From assembly GCA_013407085.1 (NCBI GenBank), contig JACCGJ010011163.1, forward strand, positions 32,324 through 96,323: a stretch of 64,000 bases of DNA, in the 5' to 3' direction. Every line of letters begins with the position of its first letter. Position 1 is the first letter of the stretch. Under the pieces are notes generated by a model, which worked only from the letters and a program-made list of their open reading frames with translations, ran no database searches and was not told where the DNA came from. Positions 36,401 through 48,400 of the stretch are shown in pieces. A program made the translations under genes and the position numbers. This DNA is from Atriophallophorus winterbourni (taxonomy: Eukaryota > Platyhelminthes > Trematoda > Plagiorchiida > Microphallidae).

Positions 36401-39400
36401 CACATAATGCATGGAATGACGTCTATTCCTCGAGTTTAAAAGTGAAATCCGGAACAGATTCCGACCGCGTGATTTTTTTCCTTCAAGATGTTCCAAGTGA
36501 AAGCGAAAAACGTACGACCGCTATCCAATCGAGAATGTGAAATGATCGAAGCCTGAGATTATTTGTGCATTCGAACAGGCTCCTTGAGATTTAGTAAATA
36601 ATTAAGATGGTGCTTTTGGTGTGAAGGAGCGATATCAACACAACAGCTTTCTGGTGGCTTCATACTGCCACTCGGTGAAACGCTGTTCGAAAGAGGAATG
36701 AAATCTGTTGATTATAAAACTAGTTATAAAGAATAGCTGCGTTTTAACACAGAACCTCCTTCGTTTGTATCGCCCCAATTGTCTAAGATACGTTATTGGG
36801 GAGAGAGATCTACTCTCGGGCGAACAATAAATTCTTCAAATCAGTTTGTAAGCGATTCATGGCAATAGAGATCGATCGTTAGTGAACGCGCACCTGTCTT
36901 CTTTGTACTCAAAATGGCGACATGAGTAAATGACAGATATCCACCAAAAAGTGTCTTCAGATGATGTCGTCGTACGCTATAGCAAGTAACATATTTTAGT
37001 CATAACGATCAGAGTAAAATGTCTAGCAAAATGGCAGTACCCCGCCAACCGATCCACAACAGTCAGAGGCTTTACGCAAAAATAACAATTCCAATGAGGC
37101 CACCAATCTTGCAAAAGCCTCAGTGGTTAAATGAAAAAACAACTACAAATTCTTATGTGCAACGCACTGAAAATTTCCTTTACGAAACCCAAAATATGAC
37201 AACACACCCAATCCAATGTTGCAACTTACTCACGGCGCCCAGTCTCATGTACAAATTCATTCCCTCTCTGTGCCACGTGATATACCGTTTATGAGTGGAC
37301 GGATCGTATCGCTTTCGACAGAAGAAACATGTGTGGTGACCGGCGTGACCGTTATGACCGACAGTGGTTACAGAGAATCGAAATTTTCTTTTAGATGATT
37401 CAATATGCTGGAATTGTGTGAAATATTTATTTAAAATCCAACTACTTTATTTATTTAGGTAGTATATTTATTACCAAATAATTCATTAAACAGAGAGTAT
37501 GGTTGGAACTCAGATGGGAAGAATTAGGGACAGTTTTTCAAAATAGGAAAACCCCAAAAAGAATGGGAAGCCATAGTAGTAATGACCTTCTAAGCTTGTT
37601 GATAGTTTTCTTAATACATCATGCTTTGAGCGGTTAAGACGACTCCAGCTGAGGACTCTTCAGCAAAGCCAACTTCTCCTTGCATATAAAGTCCTTACTA
37701 CTGTTTCTCACCCCGTGGTCAATTTGTTCCAACTATGAACTTCTAGCAAGATACTATATCATGGTTACATGCTGCAAATACCACACTGCAAATCGAATAG
37801 GGTTGGTCATTTTTATTCGGTGTGAGTGTCTTGGTCGCTGTTTGTGAATCAACAGTTTGGCTATATTCAGATCAATGCTTGACGACTATATGAGAGTTAA
37901 CCATGATGTTGCCCACACCTATTAACAAGTTACCCCAGTCATGAGGACCGATTCATTTTACTCATACTTGTACAAATGAAGTTTCTGCACACTTTATTTA
38001 TAGTGTCCTATTAGACCCTTAACAGCCATGTCAACGACCGAATTATGAACCAAGTAATAACGGACTATCAACGGAACTCGGATCTTGACTACGCTGATGA
38101 TATGGCTGTTTTCGGCCAAATTTTCGAATGGCTGTAAAGGCTTCTAGGCCGCATTAGTAGCACTGCTGCAAAAATCGGCCTAAACCCCTATGCAGTGATT
38201 CGGCAATTTTTCCGAAAACAGCCATATCATCAGCGTAGTCGAGATCAGAGTTTCGCAATAGTAGCGCTGCTACAAAAGCCGACCTCGAGATAATCGCAGG
38301 GAAACCCGAGGCAATTTTTATCCCCTCAGACCAAGCATTCAGGGCTGTCCGATCGAGTATGTTCCAGTCTTCGAAAACCTCGGTTCCAGTATGCTACCCA
38401 AAGGTCAGGCGAAAGGTTATTTGATGTTAATGGGTTGATGCTGCGCGTAATGCAATTTTGCAACAGAAAGACACCATGTGGCGCAGGCCCGGTATCAGCC
38501 ACAAGAGTAAAATACGATCCGCCCTGTACTGCTTTATTAATGTAAGACATAGTGGAAGTAGTAGTTGAGGTCCTCGGATGTACGATCTTTAGATTTGTTC
38601 GACTTCTGCCGTCCGAAATATTGACCGGGTATCTAACGCTCCCGTTCAGGCTAGTTGCAACGGAATACCTCCGCTTTCCCTTCACGTTCAACGGTGAAGA
38701 CTGTATTGGATTGGCCTGGGCTCAGAAAGCTGTGGAATTTACCGAAAATGAACGTAATCACGTGCGGCAAGGCGCATAAATGTGCATCACAACATCATCA
38801 TCATGATGATTCAAGAATATATGGTATAAAAATCTTGTAGCTGTACAACGTCATAGGATATTCGTATCAGGAAGATCGACACTTCTTGTAGTTAGAAAAA
38901 TGTCATGTATTGTCTTGGTATGATTCATAAATATTCGTTAGGATAAATGAAAGCGCAAGTTTTCAGCAAGACAACGTTCCAAGCAACATGAAACAGAACA
39001 AGCACGGGAAGCGAAATATGAACATGTATGTAACAAGCAGCTCGGTTTTGTAGTTTCACTGCAAAAGATTTTGTATTTTTTTCAAACAGATTATATAATG
39101 AGAGCGGCTAAAACTTAGTTATTCGCACAAGAAACTAAAATAGCACCAGTTGGCTTCAATTTGCCGCGATATAGCGTGGCCTCTAAATCGACCTTGCTTA
39201 ATGTTTATTTATTTATTTATTTATTTTTCAGTCATCAGGGAACCGTTTCATTTTAAACAGTTTCAACACGTTACTACATAAACGAAGGATATTTTACGCC
39301 CCGAAACCCTTCAAATGATGGAAGCGTTTTATACTTTGAACAATTGGGTTATAATGCACCGGTTTAAGAAAAACACTGTCCCTTAGCAATGTGCTGTCCA

Positions 39401-42400
39401 TGCTGATGATAGTAAAATGTCTTATCAACATTAAGATCAGAGATTACAACTATGCACATCCGACGCGACATAGATAATCATTCCGTTAGGACCGGAATCA
39501 GTTAGCGTCTGCATTCAGAGTGATTATTTGACGTGTTGAATCGTCTGCAATCGCAAGAATTCACTATACGGTGGTGACGAAGGCGAAATCCAATCCAAAC
39601 TATAAAACTAAGCTGGACTCACTTGGTTCCAGTGTTCGGATTCAACCGGCGAACGAAAATCTAGAACAGAAACGATTGAGTGTTGTTTATTTCTAAGCAC
39701 AAACAGAAAAATCAGAAACCATTGAACACCACACACGAAGAGTGACCGGTTTCAACCGTCTTCAAGGCATATAATTTTAACGACAATCAATTAGGACTGG
39801 TGCGATTTGGACTTTCCAGGTGAAGGAAACTCTTCGCTAACAAACGAGAGGAGATGATATGTATGTTGGTTGAGCGAGTGAGTAACGGTAGAAGGTAAAC
39901 TGCTCCGTAGTAAAACAGACACGGACTAAATAAGAATACCGCCTACAGTTTATGCGGTAATGGGGCACGACCCGTGTATATTCATGGGTCCGATGTTTTC
40001 GCATGTCCCTTCGCGTGAAAATTAATTGTAGCAGATGGTTTGGAGTATGGAACGAGTTTCTTTGAGCGATGATAAATTCGCTGCACAAGTTCTATATCTT
40101 TCTTAAGCAAAGGAGAGCAGGACTGCATAGCAAGTTTCATGACCGGCCTCAGGTATGGATTTACTTTCTAAGTGAACCATTTGGGAGGAAATTTCCCAAA
40201 TACCCGTTGAGCACGTTCATAGCACATTGATGGATTTCAAAAACAGTGTTTGTTTGAAGTGCGGTTAAGCTGCATCATATCCGGACACCCATCTTTTGCC
40301 TCGATGCAATTTTCAGGAGCCGTGCGCGCCTATCTTGTACGTGAAATCGATTTGCTTCGCAGCACTAACGAGTTTGCATTTGTTGAATTATATGCGCTAA
40401 CTTTACCTGTTTTAAGATTCGTGACCGAATCGACATTGTAAAAACCGCTAACTCAAAGTTAGCCGTTGTAATAAGGTTTCCATTCTTTGTGGTTTCTGGC
40501 TGTTTGCCGTCATCAGGCGAAGAGGGTGTGATTAGGTTCAGTGAGCCTTGACACGAAATATTCTCTCATGACTTTAAAAATCACTCTACGCACTCAGAAC
40601 GGGACCGTTTACAGTCACAGCGTAGAAAGAGTCAGAATCATCTTCCATCCATAAACAGAAGCTGCTTCATCACTAAAATGTATCCAGAAGCAACACCAAT
40701 GCTGACATTGAAAACGCAAGTTGTACAACATAAAATACACCGACCACAGAACAAAGCGTGACTTACTTGGGGACAAAACGGAACCATTGGTGTCAGACAG
40801 CTGGCTGTTGGGTGTATTGTAATAGTAGATCAGCGCTTGCATATACGCCAAGGCTAAAATAGCTCCAATGTATTGGGATACCAAGAATGTCTGTGATGAG
40901 AAAGCATTTTTTTATGATTAAAAATTACACTGAAAATAAAATGGGTGGCACTGAAAATGCAGTGAAAACTGTGTACGAAAAAAGATTATGAACCATGCCC
41001 GACCCTATCATCCAACCACCCTACTTAATCATGCATGAGCTTGAAATATTAGCGAGTGATTCTACGGAAGTCATCAGCAACAGAGGCACGAATCGAGAAA
41101 AAACGCTTGAAAGAACGAGAGAAAATTGAAAAGGAATCTATGAATGGTTATTAGAACAAGTCGGTGGACAACTGCTTCAGCAAGAGAGGATATACATTGG
41201 CCGAGGTGCACGGAAATTGGCGGAACTAATGTCTGGACAGCAACCACGTTAAGTGAACCATTGAAACCTAAGGATGCGTTCTTATCCCCAACTATTAATA
41301 AACTATCCTCGTCCCATTGATTTGAATTTTATTTATACATGTACACTTATACATTTGCACCGATAGTTCGACTTTATGGTTATTGTAAAGTTAATTGCTT
41401 TTTCAGCCGTAAATCATGAATCTTGAATCATAAGGATGCGTTGTCAACCGTTTCGGACAGTTCCCTTTTGAGGATAGCTGAGGCCACGAACATCAGAATC
41501 ATGAGAGTCTAATTCTCATAAACGATTAGTTCGCGATCTTTTATTACCTTGGCCAACATCAACACCCATTGAACCTATATCATTAATATCACATTACATT
41601 GATTTTTCGCTTGCTTGATATGAATCAGATTCGCTTTTTGTTCTCATTATTGTATATAACGCAAAGCGTGATGTAAAATACTGAAAACTAAAATCCTCAG
41701 CCATGATCAAGTGTTTCGTTCAAAAAGACGTTTTTAGTCAAACCTAATTTTCGATATATTCCAATCTGACCCCAGACACTATTTGATTACTTCAACAACA
41801 TCATCATCATCAACCTCATCAGAGACAGCATTACACCGGCAGAATGTATCGAATGCTCAACTGCCATATAACCATGAGAAAAGTAACATCCTAAAAGATA
41901 CGGAAAGGAGGAACTTAAATAGCTGCGGATTCTATAGATGAGTCAACACAAACAAACTAGGATGAGGTGCCAACACCTCCGATAGAACATGCATTCAATC
42001 AAGTTTCGTGAACGAGTAGAGCGCACAATCTACACACATTTCTAACGAGAATTTGACGACAATGGTGGATAGAGTGTGTGTGGAATAATAAGCTTAAATC
42101 AATACCAAGTCACATGCTCCGAGCACGGACGGCATGCATGCAACCTGACACAAACCCTAATCTAAAAATCATCGCTACCTGGTTTAATTAAATCAAATTA
42201 AAATGCATTCACGTTCATTTAAATGTGTTGTGGTACGGGTAAGACGTGAGATATATAGAAAAAACCACCGTAAACGCCCTTAAGTGTTTAATCAATCATG
42301 GTGTGCGTCGAATAAAAACAGCACAGATATCATGGGAGCGACAAGACGGAGATAAACCAGTCAATAAGCTCAGAATTTGTTGCTTCAGTCACGTGCATTT

Positions 42401-45400
42401 GATGCGAAACTATCGCTTTGCAGACAAGTTTGGTTTACCGCGCCACTAAATTTAAGAAGGCTCCAACTTACCTTGAACAGATGAAGGAATTAGGGACTAT
42501 TTTAACTGTATTGGGTAATAGGATTTTGAGCTGAAATAGATGAACGCAGTAGATATTTACTCTGTGATCTACGGTTGTGCTTTATGTTCGTTGAGCGAAC
42601 TATCTGTTCGCAAATCTCGATTGAATGAATTGTTCCCTGCTGGTATGCAGAAGTCATATGCTTTGAGATTGAAGATTCAAGGACGACGAGTCCACTTCAA
42701 GAACGCAGGCCACCAACTAATTTGCATGATGTTAAATTCTGTCGAGCAAAAACATTTTTGCTATCACACAAGCGTCAAGCTTTCTAAAAAATTGATTCTA
42801 ACAAGTGATGCTGAAATGTCGACGAATTAAATAGGGATCAAAGTACCTTGGTCCAGACTCATGAAATGAAGATTGTGTGGAAGGAAAAGGCTGCGACTCA
42901 AACAACACATTTCATAAGAGAAAAACGGCGCAATTCAACGAACCTCCACGTAGTACTTGTGATTCAGACTGAATTGAGACCATCTGTCAGTGAGCGCAAC
43001 GGCATCGCATATCGGGAAAACGAACCCACAAATACACTCCATCACAGCCAGGATGAGCAACAAGTTCGCTCTCATTGACTCACTATCAAAGCAGTGAACA
43101 AGAGGGGAAATAACGATATAGGCGGGAAGTTCGAGATACAAGGATGCGTGGTGATGGCCAGCCTTTTGCTTCCTAATTACCACAGGAAAATAGATATTGG
43201 TAAATGCATTAGAATAATTCATAATAAACGTCAATAATTCTTTGTAACGTTAGTTATGAGTGAGTGTATGAGCTAATACACAGGCGCAACCAATTCTTTT
43301 GTGAATAATCTTTTTCAAATTTCGAATAAATGTCTTAAATGGCTGGCTTGCCGAAATACCTCCACGTGGTGCCAGCTGGGTGGGCTCGGTTCTCCGAGCT
43401 CAGCGAAAGGTTCGGCGGTGGTGTCTGAGGGTGTGGTGGGTCTTCGCCTGGCAAGCGTTCTCCCTATAAAAAGCCACAAAAATCCAATGATGACATCACG
43501 ACGCGGCGGATGTGACTCGCCGCTCCAAAAGTCACTGTCCCTTGTCCCATCCAAGGACATTGTATGGTGCACAGGCAAAAACAGAAGTCACCAACCTATC
43601 AACGGGGTTATCGGGCTCCGAACTGGAAATTCCCAGAAAAGGGCGTATGAACCGCTTCGTCGGTCACCGGCCACCGATAGGTGCGAACCTCTCTCGCTCC
43701 ACTGCCTTGTGGGTAAAGGCTCGGGGTGGGACCCCCTAAACAAAATCTCCCCTACTTCGGTGTAGGCATCCGGGTACTATCATGCCTACGTTCCACGATG
43801 CCGATGACAACGCTTTGTACCCCCCTTCTCGCTTTGTACATCTCATTGTTTATGTTGAACGGCACTATATCTGTATCAGATTGTGCAAATATAATATAAT
43901 ATAATAATAGTGGTGTGTAAGTGCGGGGGATGTAAGCAACACATTACTTTGGGTACTGTGTCATTGTGCTACATTAATGACATCCATAATAATAATAAAA
44001 TTAACAAACTCGCATGCAGTGAAACTACGAAGACAAGCTGCATGTTTTAAGAATCTCATTTGTATACATTTCCATCACGCACCTCACGAGCGCTCAGATC
44101 CGCATGCATATTTCGGTCGCCTGCTTCTTTTTATGCAGCTTTTCAGGATTCTTGTAGCTTGGCATTTTGTCTGGATCGAAACTTGTTCTCCAAGACGACG
44201 ACGATAATGAATAAAATGCATACCAACATATGTCGGGACGAAAACATTGGCAGTGTAACTCCCTGTCCGAAGTCGCATCACATGTAGTACTTCTTGCTAA
44301 TTAAACCAGAGGAACACAATGATATCAGCAGCCTGACCTACTTGATAAATCTTGTTCACTTGTAAAGCGACTAACGGAGAGATCAACGTAGTGCTACGTA
44401 AGATATCAAAGGAAAACGCTCGATTCAAATGCAGAATTATCGCCTAATTTATTCAAATATTAAGGACAACAATTACGAATAATATACACATGGCTGTCCC
44501 GGTTATGTGATACACATGCATTAACGATTTTTATTAAAATAATAACGCCACCATTGTGACATATCGATCCGGCGCGGAAACATTCAGCATCGAAAACAAA
44601 CTCAAAAGACTCACCGTTTGTCACGCACACGTACCGATACGAAAGGAGCTGGCAATGTGCTGAAATGCAATGTTGATTTTCATAGGGTCAGACAGTATGG
44701 CAAGTTTTTCTCTTGCAAAGTAACAAGCACAAGGCAAGAGTTGAGCAAATTGTTCACCAACCTCAAATAAAGACTGTTTTTATTCCTTATCAAGCGGTTG
44801 ATACAGGTGAACATATCCGGTTCTCTTAGCATGAAGTTTATAAGGCAATTCAAGGTTTTCAACGCATCAAGCTTAACAATAACCATAGGATGGTGAAAGA
44901 AAAAATATAAGTGTATAAAAACAAGCTAAGCAATTAGATTAAACATTATATAATTAGTCGGGAAACAAATAATTCAATTAAACTCGTCTTATTTCGTTTT
45001 AAAGTCATGCAAGTTAGAGGAGCGAGCAACGGTAGAAGGTAAACTGTTCCAAGTACAACAGACGGATAGAATAACGAAGTACCTTCTTCAGTTTAAACGG
45101 GAATGAAGTACCACCAGCGTACATTGGTGGATTCGATAATTCTTTTTATCCCTTTGTATGAATAGGTCTTGCAATGGATGGCTAGGGGGATGGCATATTT
45201 TGTAAAGTAGAAAAGATCTCCACTGATTCGTCGATGGGAAAAGTCGAACAGATTCGGGTGAGCTATCCTTTCTTTATAAGGTTTGTTTCGGATGCTAAGA
45301 ACTAGTTTTGTTGAGCAGTGATAGATTGTCTGTATACGTTCTTCTACACAGCGGATTCCATGACTGTTCTCAGGTATGCATTCATGATCCTTGGGAATAT

Positions 45401-48400
45401 CGTGTGCGAAAATTTCCAAAAATATTCACACAGAGTACATTGCAGACCAGCGCTGCTTTAATAATGACATTGTTAGTTTAAAGTAAGGTTTTAAACTGGA
45501 GCTTATCAAAACACCCAAATCTTTTCATTCATTGCACTTTTCAAGGACATGTAAAGCCGTATATTATGCGAACGTTGCTTGATTCGCTACATTCATGAGT
45601 CAGCATTTGTTGAAGTTAAATACCAGTATGTTCTTCAACGACCAAATGCGAAGCGTATCGAGATCTTCTTTGCAATAGCAAACAGATTTTGAGGCTACTG
45701 ATGCAACTCCATATCTTTACGTCCTCTGCAAATAATGGTGTTTGTGATGCGAACAAGTTCCGGTATTTCATTGATCAGGCAAGAAAGCGGATCGGACCAA
45801 GGACTGAACCTTGGGAAACTCCGCTATTTGCTGAGATTGGCTTTGATAATGCACCGTCAACACGTACCTGGGTAGTGCGATTTGTTAGGTAGTCATTTAG
45901 ACAATTCAACAACTTTTAAACTTCTGAGTAGTGCACTATGGTTAACGCGATCAAATGCTTTGGAGATACCTCGGTAGCTGGCATGAAATTCTTACCCTTT
46001 ATCTACCTCCTGTGTCATCCAATGTTATCAGAAAATTAGCTAAACAATAATAATTCCGTCTAAAATCCATGCTGTTTTCTTGAAAGCAACTGATTATTTT
46101 CAAAATGTTTCATTCGATTGTAAAGAATGAAGCGCTCAGGTAGTTTTGAAATCATAGTTAACAGAGTAACGGGTCGGTAATTAGAAACATCCGAACGATT
46201 TCCTCTTTATAAATAGGAGAAATTATTCCACGTTTCCAATCGGTAGGAATCACGCCATTTGTCAGTGTTTGGTTCAAAAAATATGCGAGTAAAAATGTCC
46301 ATTTGCATGAATTTCTTTCACACACACCCAACGACTGGTTTCGTGCTGTTTGCACTCATCAGATGGGGCAGTAGGATCAGCATACGCATGAGTTCAAAAG
46401 TAAAACAAGTTGCGCTTGCATGCCACTGTCAGATAACGTTGATACGACAAACCAGTTCAAGTAGGTGAGTGTTTTGTATAGCAAGTGCGCACATTCCGGC
46501 GTTACTCCGTCGGTCCTGCATTAATGCATGAAGTACGCGTTCCGACGTGACATTTATTTAACCCAGGGCAACCGTGGTTGAAATGGGTTGATTTTGGATG
46601 TAAACTGTACACTCTCTCATGCTGACTGCAGATGAAATAGTACTTCAGTTAGACCGAGTGCCATGCTGTTGTAGTTACTTCAAACAGTTGTGGTTACCCA
46701 TTAAATATATGGGCATTATGGGGATCGGTGTTAAGCGCGATTGACGACATGTGCAACCGTGGTGCGATTCAAACCCCGAAACATTCAATTGGAAGTCGAA
46801 CATCATATTAGATGTGCCATCGCGGCACGAAGGCAATGTGGGGCTTATTACCGTATAGTCCTAAGCATTAAATCGACGCGTTCGATCAACCTAGTACACT
46901 TTCCATGTAAAATAATAAGGTTAGCTATTTAACAGTGGCCACAGTTGCAAGGCTCCCTGAACCTGGTTTTACTGTCTCCACCACACCAGTCAGAAACCGG
47001 TTGTGGTGTCTAAATGTGAGGGATGTGACCACGACAAAAAAGCGGATAGTTTGTTTTGAAACATGGTACAGTAAAGCATGGGAACTTAACTCGTTGATAT
47101 CGCACTCTTTCGATGTGTCACACACACGCGTTGACGCACTAAGTCGCTGTGTGCGAACGAATTCTATCACTTCAGACAAATTAGTTCGTCCATTACCCAT
47201 TTTCTCTTTTCTTCAAAGACGAAACGCCATCAGGATTGTATCGGCTAATGCATCGGTGCTCGATAACCAGTTAAGCTGAAAGCAACTTGGGTCTCCTTAG
47301 AAGAGTCCTAGGTTCGTTTGACCTCAACATTGTCTGCAAATTGATTTCAACCTACACCCGTCCTCATATCGAATATGCTATACATGCATGGAATCCTTGG
47401 TTGAAAAAAGATACTCAGCTATTGGAAATTCCACAACGCAGAGCGACAAAACTCGTCCTGGGACTTTCTAATTATACATACGAAATGAAACTTAAAATAT
47501 TGAATTTGCATTCGGCACAATACAGACGGAAACGAGGAGCACTAATATTAATTTGGACAGTACTTAATCAAACAAATCATGCTTGCAAGTTTGTTTTATC
47601 TTTCCAATAACATACATCTGTGTGGTCACCAATCTAAAATTTTATCAACAGCATAGCAGGTTGAAGTGCTGCAAATATGCATTTTCCGTTCGCAATGTGC
47701 AATTGTGGAACAGTTTACCTACTCACGTTGTACAATCTGGAACTATTGATCAAAGTAACGTGTTGCTCACATCCCCATCCCTTACACACCACTACCGGTT
47801 TCTGGCTGTTTGCCGTCGTCAGGTGGAGACAGTAAGATCAGGTTCAGTGAGCCTTGAAACAGTGGATTAAAGGTAAACAAGGTTATACTTGTATGCCAAC
47901 CCTATATAACAGTTGGCATACAAGTATAACCTTGGAACTATTGATGTTTTCAAGAAATCACTAGATGCCCACATGGACAAGTATGTTTTTCACGTTTGAA
48001 AATAATCACTCACAATATTTTGATATTTTTTACCATCCAAACCGATGTACATTTTTGTGGGCCTTCTAAAGCATAGTTTTTTACCTGCATATCATCTATG
48101 AATAAATCTATGTATGAGGTTTTCCGTTCAATGGCATTCTAAATGCATCATAAATCAAATCATAAAACGGAAGCTCCATGCGGCTGCGGTTTCGTTTCAA
48201 GATTGATTCCCTCATGCCATTTTGGGGACACTTCACACATCCTGTTATTGATAAAAGGTAAACGCAGATGAAAAATGTTGTTCCAAATGAATAGAAACAT
48301 CTGGCATGTGTAAATGCATAAAAAGTGTTGATCAAACAAGCGTAAATTGTTTACAACTCCTAAACTATTTCAATCGCATGCAGATCCTGATCGTACTGTT

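Larger units (their letters stand above)
47280..48110 (+). pseudogene. CR1 3' fragment split by an H insertion
   Basis: LLRRVLGSFDLNIVCKLIST, YTRPHIEYAIHAWNPWLKKD, RATKLVLGLSNYTYEMKLK; then, after a frame change, FSVRNVQLWNSLPTHVVQSG. Removing 47751-47932 and one TSD copy joins QSGTID to VFKKSLDAHMDKYV and a stop, restoring the normal CR1 C-terminal order. Confidence 0.88.

Noticed and set aside
43301..43765. 154-codon plus-strand ORF
   Set aside because: Coincides with a GC-rich repeat; no domain, not conserved at 61.0 kb.
48108..48335. 75-codon minus frame in otopetrin intron 1
   Set aside because: No recognised domain, no fitting donor or acceptor pair, ends in a stop inside the intron.
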